Positions 18,190 through 27,444 of a DNA stretch of 64,000 nucleotides are shown piece after piece. The DNA is taken from contig JAIBDQ010000002.1 in assembly GCA_024686135.1 (NCBI GenBank), forward strand, positions 17,733-81,732, given 5' to 3'. The notes below the pieces were generated by a model that saw only the letters and a program-made list of their open reading frames with translations, made no database searches and had not been told where the DNA came from. The position numbers and the translations under genes were made by a program. This DNA is from Halobacteriovorax sp. (GTDB lineage Bacteria; Bdellovibrionota; Bacteriovoracia; Bacteriovoracales; Bacteriovoracaceae). Every line of letters starts with the position of its first letter. The first letter of the stretch is position 1.

Positions 18190-18864
18190 ATGAATAACGA
18201 AAATCAAAATACTATAGAGGTAAAAGAATCAAAGACAGGACATTCAATTCCTGTGGTTGATGGCGTTCACTTACACTCTAGTTACAACCCCACCAAAGAA
18301 GCTGAAACTTTTATAGAGAAATTTAATGATCAGTTAGCCGAAAACAAAAATGTTTTAGTTCTTGGCCTTGGCTTTGCTTATCATGTGGATCGATTAATTT
18401 ATCAAATGAAACGAATATGGGGTGATGACTATCAAATCATGGTTATCGATCCTCTTCTTAAAACTGAAGAACTTTTAATGGAAAACAGAACCTTAGATTA
18501 TGGCAAAAAGGTTATGATCCACTCTGGTTTAAAAGTTTCTGAGGTTTATGGAAATAGAGACATTGTAGACTTTATGTCACTCAAACCAACTGTTGTACCG
18601 CACACAGCCTCATTTAATCTTTTTCAAAACTATTTCAAATCCCTAATGTCCTTTAACGCCAAAAGTGACCTTGAATCAATTGCTTCACACGTGGAAGATC
18701 CCGAATTTAAGAAGTATCTATTGGGATTCGGAACTAAAAGTTATTTTGAAATGGTTAATACTATTAATAGCAAAAATGAAGATTGGAATAAGTGGGACTT
18801 TTTAATACTAAGTCTTAACTCTATTACAAGTCCTGAAAACACCGTAAGAAGAGAACAGCTATGA
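18190..18864 (+). CDS. Maf-type glycosyltransferase N-terminal domain-like protein
   Basis: About 224 residues from the ATG at 18190 (GGAT upstream). An upstream in-frame ATG at 18139 lacks a ribosome-binding site and overlaps an inverted repeat. Residues equivalent to LHSSYNPTKEAE and VLVLGLGFAYHVDRLIYQM match what I know of the N-terminal domain of motility accessory factors, which put pseudaminic or related acids on flagellin. The DUF115 catalytic domain of those proteins is absent, so this is a stand-alone domain. The gene overlaps the next by four bases. A flagellin-glycosylation role is inferred from this similarity and from neighbouring fliD-fliS. Confidence 0.6.
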   Translation: MNNENQNTIEVKESKTGHSIPVVDGVHLHSSYNPTKEAETFIEKFNDQLAENKNVLVLGLGFAYHVDRLIYQMKRIWGDDYQIMVIDPLLKTEELLMENRTLDYGKKVMIHSGLKVSEVYGNRDIVDFMSLKPTVVPHTASFNLFQNYFKSLMSFNAKSDLESIASHVEDPEFKKYLLGFGTKSYFEMVNTINSKNEDWNKWDFLILSLNSITSPENTVRREQL

Positions 18865-20480
18865 GTAACGTTTTATTTGTAAATCTAAAAAGAAATGGCG
18901 ATATTTTTAATACCGCAGCATTGGCGCATTCTTACCTGAAAGAGAATCCACATGCTACGCCATACATCTTAACATATGATGAATTTAAAAAAGCGACAAA
19001 GCCTCTATCCGTATTCAAAGGCGTCTTTACTCTAGATAGAAAAAAACTTACCACTTTTAATAATCACAATCTATATTCAAATGGATTCGCTTTAGATCAA
19101 CTACTTAGTGAGCTCAAGGGTATTGAATCAATTGTTTGGTCTGATATCGTTAACTACAGTAGCGACAGGGCATCTACTTTTCTTTGCAATTATCTTAAGA
19201 GCTCTACTGGAGCAAATATTAAAGGTGTCTCTTTTGGAGGTTTTAACAATCTAGACTATAAGTCTAATTGGGAAATCGTTTTCAATGAAGTTATGACCAA
19301 TTCAAAATTGTCACCCGTGCATTTTTCAACTGCGTACCATGGGATGCTTGGCATTAAAGAGAACAACACTTCTTACTCAATTAAGAGGATCAAAAAGCAT
19401 GATGAAACAGTCATGAATAATTTTGAGAATCTTAGAAAGACAAATCAGCCCAAAGACTCTAGTTGCTCTCTAATAGGTGTTCAACTGAGTACAAGCTTAG
19501 ATTCTAAGAATTGGGATTCTAGCCATCTAGTAAAGTTAGTAGAAAGTATTCTTGATGATTCCACCCTATACCCACTCATCCTGATCGCTCCCTGTGAAAA
19601 AGAAAGGGCACTATCAAAAGAGCTGAACGAGCAATTTGATAACAAGCTAGTTATAGTTGAATCTGACTTTCTTGCACTTTCTTCAGTTTTAAGAGGGTTG
19701 GATGTTTTAGTGACACCAGATACTTCTGTTAAACATCTTGCGGACTTAAACGACGTTAAGATTGTAGAGTATACTCATAGTCTTTCAACTAGTCTAAAGC
19801 AGGGGAGTAGAGGCAAAAGTAATATTATAATTAATGTTCAAGAGAATGCTCTAGACTTAATATTTAATTCTATTAAATTTCTACTTGATCCTACTGATGC
19901 TGCAATTAAGAAAATCTGGGATCAAAATGTTTATTTCACATATAATGACAATTTAGGATGGAACCTTAGACCAATCAATGGAGCGTTTTCAAAAGACCTG
20001 CTAAGAAGACAACTTAAAAGAACTTATATAGCAAGTTGGTGCGATATAGTATTTGAATGGGATATAAAGAAATATTTTTCTGACTATAGCTACTCCGAAG
20101 TACAAAGCATTATCGATGAAGAGAAAAGCTTTATAGGTGAGGTAAGTAGAGATCTTCTAGGTACCTTACGGAGCCTTGTAAAGGCCTCAGAATCACCATC
20201 AGAAGCGAACAATTTTATTGTCGCTTTAGATAAGCTTTTAAATCATTGCGAAAGTGAGTTGACTGGATCTATACCAGTTTCTGAATTTAAAGCACTGCTA
20301 GAAAATCTTGATAGAACATCTAATCAAGAGCAATTAAGATCGGCTGAAGAGCTTTTATATAAACTTAAAAAGAATTTGCAAGTTGCACTTACTTGTTTAA
20401 ACACTGTTGAAAAAGATGCTCGTTCAATGCCGATTAATAAAAGAGGTAAAAGCGAAACTTTTAGTGAAGTAAGAGCTTAA
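18861..20480 (+). CDS. GT9-type glycosyltransferase with long C-terminal helical extension
   Basis: A 539-residue cytoplasmic protein. The first 330 or so residues resemble heptosyltransferase-family (GT9) enzymes: an N-terminal LFVNLKRNGDIFNTAAL, a nucleotide-sugar region with GVQLSTS followed by KNWDSSHLVKL, and VTPDTSVKHLADLNDVKIVE in place of the usual DSG-HLAAA motif. GT9 enzymes are usually about 350 residues; about 190 helical, acidic residues are added here. The second GT9-type gene in this cluster carries a similar extension. The ATG overlaps the preceding stop (ATGA). Substrate is unknown; flagellar glycan or LPS are both possible. Confidence 0.75.
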   Translation: MSNVLFVNLKRNGDIFNTAALAHSYLKENPHATPYILTYDEFKKATKPLSVFKGVFTLDRKKLTTFNNHNLYSNGFALDQLLSELKGIESIVWSDIVNYSSDRASTFLCNYLKSSTGANIKGVSFGGFNNLDYKSNWEIVFNEVMTNSKLSPVHFSTAYHGMLGIKENNTSYSIKRIKKHDETVMNNFENLRKTNQPKDSSCSLIGVQLSTSLDSKNWDSSHLVKLVESILDDSTLYPLILIAPCEKERALSKELNEQFDNKLVIVESDFLALSSVLRGLDVLVTPDTSVKHLADLNDVKIVEYTHSLSTSLKQGSRGKSNIIINVQENALDLIFNSIKFLLDPTDAAIKKIWDQNVYFTYNDNLGWNLRPINGAFSKDLLRRQLKRTYIASWCDIVFEWDIKKYFSDYSYSEVQSIIDEEKSFIGEVSRDLLGTLRSLVKASESPSEANNFIVALDKLLNHCESELTGSIPVSEFKALLENLDRTSNQEQLRSAEELLYKLKKNLQVALTCLNTVEKDARSMPINKRGKSETFSEVRA

Positions 20481-20512
20481 ATAAATTTATATTTTTTAAA
20501 CTAGGATGGTTT

Positions 20513-20650
20513 ATGGAAGATTTCAGGATGAAACTTCAAATAGAGACCAAAAAAATCTCTGAAAAAATAAAAAATGGTGATGCCCTCACTGAAGAAGATA
20601 TGAAAATCCTTTTTCTAACTTCTTATTTAGCTGAGGATACCAATGAGTAA
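20513..20650 (+). CDS. 45-residue protein between two glycosyltransferase genes
   Basis: A short gene, ATG at 20513, preceded by AGGATGG at good spacing and ending at a TAA that overlaps the next gene's ATG by eight bases (ATGAGTAA). The product is helical and charged (MEDFRMKLQIETKKISEKI, then NGDALTEEDMKILFLTSYLA). The translational coupling on its downstream side and the good ribosome-binding site suggest a real protein, not chance. No family recognised; it could be a regulator or partner of the glycosyltransferases. Confidence 0.6.
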   Translation: MEDFRMKLQIETKKISEKIKNGDALTEEDMKILFLTSYLAEDTNE

Positions 20651-22286
20651 CAAACCAGGATCTATTACACTTGTTCAACTTACGCGTTTCGGAGATATCC
20701 TCCAAACAATTTGGGCCGTAAAAGACATAAAAACCTCCAACCCTGACTTAGCAGTTAATTTAGTTGTCCGCAAAAGCTTTGGTAAGCCACTCGCCTTCTT
20801 GCTAGATAAGTATTTCAATAATATCTATTACCTCGATTCTAAAAGTTTTATTGGAGACGATCTTACGAGTGGACTAGATTCGACTATAAAAGAAATCAAC
20901 TCTTGGGAAACTAATGTTCTCGTCAATTTATCGTTCTCAAAGTCTTCCTCATATTTCTCCAGTTTGATCAATGCAAACTTCAGGTTAGGAATGTCAGCTA
21001 GTCAGTTTGCAAGTGACAACGTAAACGGATCGTGGTCTGAATATTTATACAGCACAGTAATGAGAGGACCCCTAAATTCTTTTTCTCTAGTAGATATATT
21101 CAAGTTTATCTTGGGAGCAAAAAATAGACCTTCGATGCCTGAAAAAAATCATACCGGCAATACTCTTGTAATTCATCCCTTTACCTCATCTGAAAAAAAG
21201 ATGTGGTCTCCAAACAAATGGGGTGAAATTATCTTCAAAGTCTTGAAAAATAATCCTGAAATTAATTTATCCATCGTGGGATCTAAAGAAGATTCCACCA
21301 GGGCCCAGGAGATCATCAAAAACCCTTTGTTATCTGATTACAATGAGAGAATTGACATAAATTGTGGAAACCTAGAAATAGAAGAGCTATATGAATTACT
21401 TCAAAACTCATTCTTATTCTGTGGGCATGATTCAATGGTGGGGCATCTTGCTTCTCTTGCTGGATTGCAGACATTAACACTATCACTTGGAACAGTTAGG
21501 GCAATAGAGTCAACACCCTACGGAATAAACAACTATGTTTTAGCACCAAGAACGCCATGCTTCCCATGTTTTCCCAGTGACCATTGTGCTGACTTTAAAT
21601 GCCATAAGGACCTTAGCTATCAAGCCGTTACTGAATGCTTACAACAACTCATAGACACTAACGAGATCAGTGCCTCCGAGCTTCAAAAGAATGTTTCACC
21701 TCTACACTTAAGTACTGCAGATGTTCTTCAGTCAAACTTTTCAAAAGAAGGTCTTTTTTACTTAGAAAACATCTCCTCGAATGAACTTTCCATGAATGAG
21801 TTATACCGAAAGTTTTATCGTATCGTTTGGCTTTACATGTTGGAAGAAACTGAAGAAAACAGCAGTTACCCAAAACTTAACAAGGCAAGCTATGCTGGAT
21901 TAGAAGGTTTTATACCTAATTTAAAACAGCTATTTGAATTAGCTGAATTTGGTAAAAAATATTCTCGATTCATTTTAGAGGAAATATCAAAAGATCAACC
22001 TGACGTTGAGTATATAAAAAATTGTGGACAGAAAATAGAAGAGATTGATGAGATGCAAGTATTACTAGGAAAAGCATCACCTGCGTTGAATCCTATTATT
22101 GATTTTTTTAATCTTAAGAAATCTAAAATGGCTGGCAATAACCTGGTCGAGCTTTGTACTTCGTCACACGAAATTTACCAAAGTATTGGAAGTTTCTGCA
22201 ATATAATGTACGAGCTTATTGAAAAAACAATGAACGAATATAGTATTAAAAATAAAAAAAATTCCATGAAGGAAGCAAAGGAGTAG
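20643..22286 (+). CDS. GT9-type glycosyltransferase, second copy with C-terminal extension
   Basis: A 547-residue heptosyltransferase-family protein, closer to the family norm than its neighbour: N-terminal LVQLTRFGDILQTIWAVKD, LVIHPFTSSEKKMWSPNKWG, then GHDSMVGHLASLAGLQTL and the Cys-rich CFPCFPSDHCADFKCH typical of GT9 enzymes. As in the upstream copy, about 190 extra residues follow, predicted helical. It starts at an ATG overlapping the small upstream gene and ends four bases before the next. The pair of extended GT9 proteins beside fliS suggests O-glycosylation of flagellin, but LPS synthesis cannot be excluded. Confidence 0.8.
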   Translation: MSNKPGSITLVQLTRFGDILQTIWAVKDIKTSNPDLAVNLVVRKSFGKPLAFLLDKYFNNIYYLDSKSFIGDDLTSGLDSTIKEINSWETNVLVNLSFSKSSSYFSSLINANFRLGMSASQFASDNVNGSWSEYLYSTVMRGPLNSFSLVDIFKFILGAKNRPSMPEKNHTGNTLVIHPFTSSEKKMWSPNKWGEIIFKVLKNNPEINLSIVGSKEDSTRAQEIIKNPLLSDYNERIDINCGNLEIEELYELLQNSFLFCGHDSMVGHLASLAGLQTLTLSLGTVRAIESTPYGINNYVLAPRTPCFPCFPSDHCADFKCHKDLSYQAVTECLQQLIDTNEISASELQKNVSPLHLSTADVLQSNFSKEGLFYLENISSNELSMNELYRKFYRIVWLYMLEETEENSSYPKLNKASYAGLEGFIPNLKQLFELAEFGKKYSRFILEEISKDQPDVEYIKNCGQKIEEIDEMQVLLGKASPALNPIIDFFNLKKSKMAGNNLVELCTSSHEIYQSIGSFCNIMYELIEKTMNEYSIKNKKNSMKEAKE

Positions 22287-22290
22287 GACA

Positions 22291-22914
22291 ATGGCCCTAA
22301 TTACCGTTAATCAGGAAGAAGTAAATTTAAAAACCCAGTCCAATCAAACTGTTAATGAGTTAATAGATAAACTACTGAATGGAGTAATAAAGGATTCAGA
22401 AGTGATTACTTCGATTCAAATAAATGGCAAGCAACTTAATGAAGTTGAAGAAGGGGAGTGCTTACCTTCACAAATATCAGAGTTTTCTGAAATAGACTTC
22501 ACAGTAAAATCAAGTATCGAATTAGCTTTTGAAGCTTTAGAAAGCTGCAGCTCATATATAGATGTTGTAATTAGTAAGATTCAAGAATTGAACAAGCTTT
22601 ATGCCTCTGGCGAGTTGCAAAGTGCGAACTCTCTTTTTGCAGAAGTTATCGAAATTATGGATTTATTTGTACAATTGATGTCAAAGATACACAGCACATT
22701 AAGAGCTAATCTAGGTGATAAGTTCGAAAAAACTCAGACTTTGCAGAACCTTGAAATACACTTATTATCTATACTGAAAGGTTTAGTCCCTGCAAAAGAG
22801 AAAAATGATATTATCATGCTCTGTGACCTACTCGAGTACGAACTTATCGATAATTTGACACAATGGAAGATAAAAGCAATCCCAGAATTAAAAAATCTCA
22901 AAAAGATTTCATAG
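22291..22914 (+). CDS. Conserved-context protein of unknown function (207 residues)
   Basis: No family recognised. The first 70 or so residues look beta-rich with a small-domain feel (ALITVNQEEVNLKTQSNQTV), and residues 75-205 are strongly helical and acidic, like an adaptor. No signal peptide, membrane span or metal site is visible. It follows the second glycosyltransferase by four bases. Its last 52 bases overlap the longest reading of the histidine kinase gene, and a terminator-like hairpin lies 17 bases after its stop. Confidence 0.75.
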   Translation: MALITVNQEEVNLKTQSNQTVNELIDKLLNGVIKDSEVITSIQINGKQLNEVEEGECLPSQISEFSEIDFTVKSSIELAFEALESCSSYIDVVISKIQELNKLYASGELQSANSLFAEVIEIMDLFVQLMSKIHSTLRANLGDKFEKTQTLQNLEIHLLSILKGLVPAKEKNDIIMLCDLLEYELIDNLTQWKIKAIPELKNLKKIS

Positions 22915-24554
22915 AAGAAGACTCTTCGGATGGGCCTCTCTTCTCGGAGGCCCTTTCAATTTCAGACAAATCAAATTATTTAGAGCTGCAACTGAAAGAA
23001 GGAATGATTCACCTCACCCTTCCCAAAAAAACCTGCAACCAAAGGTCAATTCAGAAACTAAATCTTAATAATGAAAAAATTACTGGTACTCCAGAACTAG
23101 AAAAGAAATGCCAAAAAATTCAACAACAGTTTTGGAAGGGTTTTAATAAGTTCTCATCATCATCAAAGTTTCACGAAAAAAGCTTAAATGAAGAAATTAC
23201 GAGGAAACAAACCGTTGACCTACTTCACTCTGAACTCTATTCCTGGCACACACTCCTTAGGCATTTAGTTTCACTACCCTCCCTAACAAATTTTAATGTT
23301 TGCCAAATTCTCGCCCACGAGAAAGGAACAACAAATGTTGTAAGTTATTCTTTTGGGTCTGATAATCAATTAAAAGAATCTAAAACCAGCATTGATTCAT
23401 TTAATAAAGTTTTCACCCAGATTAAAAAGTCTAAAGGTAAACAATTTTCACAAACACAATTAACAATACCGGAGTTCAATTTTGCCGGAAGTTTTTTAGC
23501 AAATATTTTTCAATCAAAAACACATAATATGTTATTCCTTCTTTCAGAGAATAGTTTTTTTCCGATTCCGGAAGAAATCATATTAGAGATGGACCTTATT
23601 TACCCACAAATTGGTGTCGTCCTCGAAAATATTATCCACAAAGACCTTTCCGATAGTAAGATTTCAAATCTTTTTAGAGTTTTCGAACTTCTCCCAAATC
23701 CCATTTCTATACACAATCATTTGGGAGTTCCAATCTTTCAAAATGATGGTTATAAAAACAGTAACCTAAATGAAATAGAACCTAGTAACATATTCGAGGC
23801 TGATCTAAATAACGGATACAAACTTGTAATGATCAGAAACTCTGGTCTTAGTAAATCAGATATACAACATTTTCAGCGTGTAGGACTATTGGGTGAACTG
23901 TTAAATACTCTTCAGCATGAGCTCTCTAACCCGTTATTTGGTATACAGCTGGCAACAGACTTTTTAAATCTGCAACCCAACGATGACTCAGTGTCCGAAT
24001 CATTAATGGAAATCTCTGAAAACTGTAAACGCTGCCAAGACATAATTAAAGACTTTAAGTTCATATATCAGGGTGGAGATAAGATTTTAGAAGTTAATTT
24101 GGAAAAACTTATTAAAGAAACTCTCACGTTAACAAAGTCTGCGAGTCGGGGTGTTCAAAAGAAACTTTTTAATAATTTAACCAATGATTTAATTACAACC
24201 AACCCTACTTGGCTCAGCCAAATTATATTTAATTTGATTATCAACTCTTCACAGGCGCTGCAGGCGCAGGGCTGTGACCAGGACGGAAGCGGCCTTATTG
24301 AGATTTCTTTAAAAAACATGGAAGATGGTAAGATGCTTATTACTGTAGACGACAATGGACCAGGTATACCGGAAGATTTAAGCGCAACTGTTTTTGACCC
24401 ATTTTATACGACAAAAGAAAAGGGCACCGGCTTAGGACTAGCGATCTGTCAGAATCTTGTACAGAAACTAGGAGGCAAAATAAGCTATACTCAAAACGCT
24501 AGAGGCGGAGCATCATTTTCGCTTTTATTGCCAAGAAATGAGATACATAGTTAA
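22863..24554 (+). CDS. Histidine kinase with N-terminal sensory region
   Basis: A 563-residue sensor kinase without membrane spans. The phosphorylated His352 lies in TLQHELSNPLFG. The ATPase domain shows an N box (NLIINSSQALQ), a G1 box (DDNGPGIP) and a G2 box (GTGLGLAICQNLVQKLGG). The region before His352 has no family I can name; it may include a GAF-like or PAS-like fold. The ATG at 22863 overlaps the upstream gene by 52 bases and has no ribosome-binding site. A GC-rich hairpin inside the first 90 bases hints that the true start could be the ATG near 23001. The stop overlaps the response regulator start. Probably a flagellar regulatory pair. Confidence 0.85.
   Translation: MEDKSNPRIKKSQKDFIEEDSSDGPLFSEALSISDKSNYLELQLKEGMIHLTLPKKTCNQRSIQKLNLNNEKITGTPELEKKCQKIQQQFWKGFNKFSSSSKFHEKSLNEEITRKQTVDLLHSELYSWHTLLRHLVSLPSLTNFNVCQILAHEKGTTNVVSYSFGSDNQLKESKTSIDSFNKVFTQIKKSKGKQFSQTQLTIPEFNFAGSFLANIFQSKTHNMLFLLSENSFFPIPEEIILEMDLIYPQIGVVLENIIHKDLSDSKISNLFRVFELLPNPISIHNHLGVPIFQNDGYKNSNLNEIEPSNIFEADLNNGYKLVMIRNSGLSKSDIQHFQRVGLLGELLNTLQHELSNPLFGIQLATDFLNLQPNDDSVSESLMEISENCKRCQDIIKDFKFIYQGGDKILEVNLEKLIKETLTLTKSASRGVQKKLFNNLTNDLITTNPTWLSQIIFNLIINSSQALQAQGCDQDGSGLIEISLKNMEDGKMLITVDDNGPGIPEDLSATVFDPFYTTKEKGTGLGLAICQNLVQKLGGKISYTQNARGGASFSLLLPRNEIHS
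22932..22953 (+). terminator. Terminator-like hairpin after the 207-residue gene
   Basis: GGGCCTC (22932-22938) pairs with GAGGCCC (22947-22953) around an 8-base loop, followed by TTTCAATTTC. It lies 17 bases past the upstream stop codon and inside the 5' end of the kinase frame as read from 22863. It may attenuate transcription between the glycosyltransferase genes and the two-component pair. Confidence 0.45.
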
Positions 24555-24913
24555 TGAAAAAAATACTTCTAATCGAAGATGAAATTCTTATCCAAAAAAG
24601 TCTAAAAAAACTCTTAGAGGCCAAGGGCGCTGTTGTCTCTGTAGAGTCTTCAGGTAAAGAGGCCATTGAAACAATATTTCAAAATGATTTTGATAAAATA
24701 ATCTGTGATTTAATGCTCAAAGATATCACAGGATTTGATGTTATCGAAGAATCTAAGAAAAGATATACCATTGAAGAAATTGGGAAGTTATTTGTGATTA
24801 TTACGGCGTATAGCTCACAACAAGTTCTCGACAAAGCAAATGGTTATGGTTGTACTGTGTTAAGTAAACCCTTTGAAGATATGAAAGAAGCACTACAAAC
24901 TTTTATGGAGTAA
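24554..24913 (+). CDS. Single-domain response regulator (CheY-like)
   Basis: A 119-residue receiver domain with no output domain. The acidic pocket (D9, E10), phosphoacceptor D52 (CDLML), switch Thr84 (ITAYS) and Lys105 (SKPFE) are all present. Its ATG overlaps the kinase stop (TAATG), so it is surely the partner of that kinase. As it lacks a DNA-binding domain, it should signal by protein contact, for example to motors, a phosphorelay or another regulator. Confidence 0.92.
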   Translation: MKKILLIEDEILIQKSLKKLLEAKGAVVSVESSGKEAIETIFQNDFDKIICDLMLKDITGFDVIEESKKRYTIEEIGKLFVIITAYSSQQVLDKANGYGCTVLSKPFEDMKEALQTFME

Positions 24914-24915
24914 AT

Positions 24916-25818
24916 GTGGGTAAGAAGGCAAAACTTAAAAATGTTTGTATCGTTTTGAAGCCAAAGCTTAATAGCGAGTTTTCCAGTATTTTGCCAACAC
25001 TAGTTTCTTGGTTAAGAAGAAGATCAGTAAAAGTTTACTTTCAAGAGGATCAGATAAAATTAATTGATAAAATTATAAGTTGTTCTTCATATGAAATTAT
25101 TGGAAATGATTCGAACTTTAAGGACGTTGATCTAATCGTTACTCTTGGTGGAGATGGAACTCTTATAGGTCTTTCTAGGAAGGGCTCTCGCACAACCCCA
25201 CCCATTTTCGGTGTAAATATGGGGCACCTGGGGTTTATAACTGAATTTTCCAAATCTGAACTTTATGATGAACTAGAAGTTGCCCTTACAGGGAAGTCGC
25301 CATTAGTTAAAGTTCATCTCTTCAAAGTGGAAGTTACTAACAAGAAAGGTAAGAAAGATAGATTTTACTTTATAAATGATATTGTTTTTAATCAGAGTAA
25401 TATATCTAGATTAGTTACAGTTCGGGTTAAAGCAAATGAAGAGCCTGTTTACACTCTATCGGGCGATGGCCTAATAATTAGCTCTCCTATTGGTTCCACT
25501 GCTTACAGCTTGGCTGCAGGTGGTCCCATTATTCACTCAGATGTAAAGTCCCTTGTAATGACTCCCATCTGTCCCCATAGTCTAAATTATAGACCAATTG
25601 TATTACCTTCCTCAACCGACCTTGAAGTTCGACCCGGAGGAAAAAATGAACAAATTAATATTACGCTAGATGGACAGCAAGCAATATCACTTGAACCAAC
25701 TGATATTGTTAATATAAAAATAAGTCCATCTCGATATGTTCAATTTATTAAAAATCCAAATAAGACATATTTTCATACCTTAAAAACGAAATTCACACAT
25801 GGACGTAGGGAGTTATAA
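24916..25818 (+). CDS. nadK: NAD kinase
   Basis: A 300-residue ATP-dependent NAD kinase that makes NADP. The nucleotide motif GGDGT (G78-G79-D80-G81-T82) and the GVNMGHLGFITEF segment are diagnostic, and a later glycine-rich region around GDGLIISSPIGSTAYSLAAGGP forms the NAD site. It starts at a GTG two bases after the response regulator stop, and recN follows directly after its stop. In many bacteria nadK and recN are neighbours. Length fits the family. Confidence 0.94.
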   Translation: MGKKAKLKNVCIVLKPKLNSEFSSILPTLVSWLRRRSVKVYFQEDQIKLIDKIISCSSYEIIGNDSNFKDVDLIVTLGGDGTLIGLSRKGSRTTPPIFGVNMGHLGFITEFSKSELYDELEVALTGKSPLVKVHLFKVEVTNKKGKKDRFYFINDIVFNQSNISRLVTVRVKANEEPVYTLSGDGLIISSPIGSTAYSLAAGGPIIHSDVKSLVMTPICPHSLNYRPIVLPSSTDLEVRPGGKNEQINITLDGQQAISLEPTDIVNIKISPSRYVQFIKNPNKTYFHTLKTKFTHGRREL

Positions 25819-27444
25819 ATGAACTCAGTACTTAAAATAGACAATTTACTTATTAATAATTTTGCCACGATCAAAAACCAATCAATCGACTTTAGCAATG
25901 GCTTTAATGTTATCGTAGGAGAAACTGGTAGTGGGAAGAGTCTCATCCTAGATGCACTACAACTAACATTTGGTGCAAGAGCGGAAAAAAAGCTTGTAAG
26001 AAAAGATTGTGAATTTTCTACAGTCGAAGTTTCTTTCTCAATAGAAAATAGTGGATATAAAAAGATAAAGAAGTTTTGTGATGAATTAGGCTTTCCCTTT
26101 GAAGACTCTATACATATTAAAAGAGTTATTTACAAAGAAGGTAACTCAAAAGCATTTTTAAATCATCAGTCATGCCCTTTAAATATTTTAACAAAGTTTA
26201 CAAGAAAGTTTATCGACCTAGTAGGCCAGTTCGAAAATCAAAAATTGCTTTCTCCTGAGTATCAATTAAAACTTCTAGATTCATTTGCCAGAATAGATAG
26301 TAACTTTAAAAAGTTTTCAGAACTCTATACCTCTCTTAAGTCGCTTAACCAAGAGTTAGACGATCTTGAGGGGCGGATAGAAAACCGAGAGAGGGAGATA
26401 GATTATTTAGAGTTTCAACTAAGCGAATTCGAAAGCTTAAATCCCTCACTAGAAGAAGAAGAGAAATTAATTCAAGAAAAAAATTCAATACTGAATATAG
26501 AAAAGATTGATTCTCTAGCGGAAGAATTTAAGTATTTAACATTTGAAGAAAATGACGGAGGGTTTCTCTCCAGGTTTAAAAGTGTTTCCTCAAAAATATT
26601 AAATATGTCTTTTGAGGATAGTGATTTAATACAGAACAAAGTAGAATCTATCGAAAATACTCTCTTTGAAATTGATGAATTGCTCAGGGGAAAATCTGGT
26701 GCAGTTCAAGACTCTGATGAAAAAATAGAAGAGGTTTTAGATTTATTAGATCGATATCAAAAACTAAAAAGAAAGTTTAATTTATCTACTGAAGAACTGA
26801 GTGATAAGCGTGACATTCTCCAAAATGACCTTGAAAAGCTCAAAAGTATCGAGAATTGTATTGAAAGCTTAAAGACGAAAATTACTGAAGTTAAAGAACA
26901 GTGTTTAAACCTAGCTTTAGAATTACATAGAAATAGAACAGCTGCAGCATCTAACCTATCAAAAGAACTAACTAGAGTTATCCAAAAACTCAACATGGAA
27001 GGTGCTAGCATTAAGTTCAACTGTGAAGAAACTAGTGATTTGTCCTCTAATGGTCTCACGAAGCTAGAGTTACTAGCAGAAACTAACCCTGGAGAAGGAT
27101 TCCACAACCTAAGCAAGATTGCTTCAGGAGGAGAACTTTCTAGAATTTTACTTTCCCTAAGACATCTAATGACCACCCAAGACTCCATCTCTGTATTTTT
27201 ATTCGATGAAATTGATACTGGTATTGGTGGCAAAACAGCATTAAAAATTGGTGAAATGTTAAAAGAAATTAGTACTAGCTCTCAAGTCATAGCTATAACC
27301 CATCTTCCTCAGATAGCTAGCTTTTCTAACAATCTCGTTGCTGTAGAGAAGAAAACTATAGATTCCAGAACAGAGTCTAAAGTAAGTGTCTTAAGTGATA
27401 AGGCAATAAAAGGGTATATAAACCAAATGGCTAGTTTAAGTTAA
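25819..27444 (+). CDS. recN: DNA repair ATPase RecN
   Basis: A 541-residue SMC-like protein acting in double-strand-break repair. Walker A is GETGSGKS (about 34-41), followed by DLVGQFENQKLL. Two coiled-coil arms (about 150-400) flank the middle. The signature LSKIASGGELSRILLSLRHL precedes Walker B FLFDEIDTGIGGKTA, and the end has a D-loop-like AITHLPQIAS. The ATG lies next to the nadK stop. Its last 14 bases overlap the convergent LpxH-like gene. Confidence 0.93.
   Translation: MNSVLKIDNLLINNFATIKNQSIDFSNGFNVIVGETGSGKSLILDALQLTFGARAEKKLVRKDCEFSTVEVSFSIENSGYKKIKKFCDELGFPFEDSIHIKRVIYKEGNSKAFLNHQSCPLNILTKFTRKFIDLVGQFENQKLLSPEYQLKLLDSFARIDSNFKKFSELYTSLKSLNQELDDLEGRIENREREIDYLEFQLSEFESLNPSLEEEEKLIQEKNSILNIEKIDSLAEEFKYLTFEENDGGFLSRFKSVSSKILNMSFEDSDLIQNKVESIENTLFEIDELLRGKSGAVQDSDEKIEEVLDLLDRYQKLKRKFNLSTEELSDKRDILQNDLEKLKSIENCIESLKTKITEVKEQCLNLALELHRNRTAAASNLSKELTRVIQKLNMEGASIKFNCEETSDLSSNGLTKLELLAETNPGEGFHNLSKIASGGELSRILLSLRHLMTTQDSISVFLFDEIDTGIGGKTALKIGEMLKEISTSSQVIAITHLPQIASFSNNLVAVEKKTIDSRTESKVSVLSDKAIKGYINQMASLS

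Noticed and set aside
26757-27233. A 158-codon frame opposite recN
   Set aside because: It lies wholly inside recN, has no ribosome-binding site and its product is Ser/Leu-rich, as expected for the complement of a coding strand.
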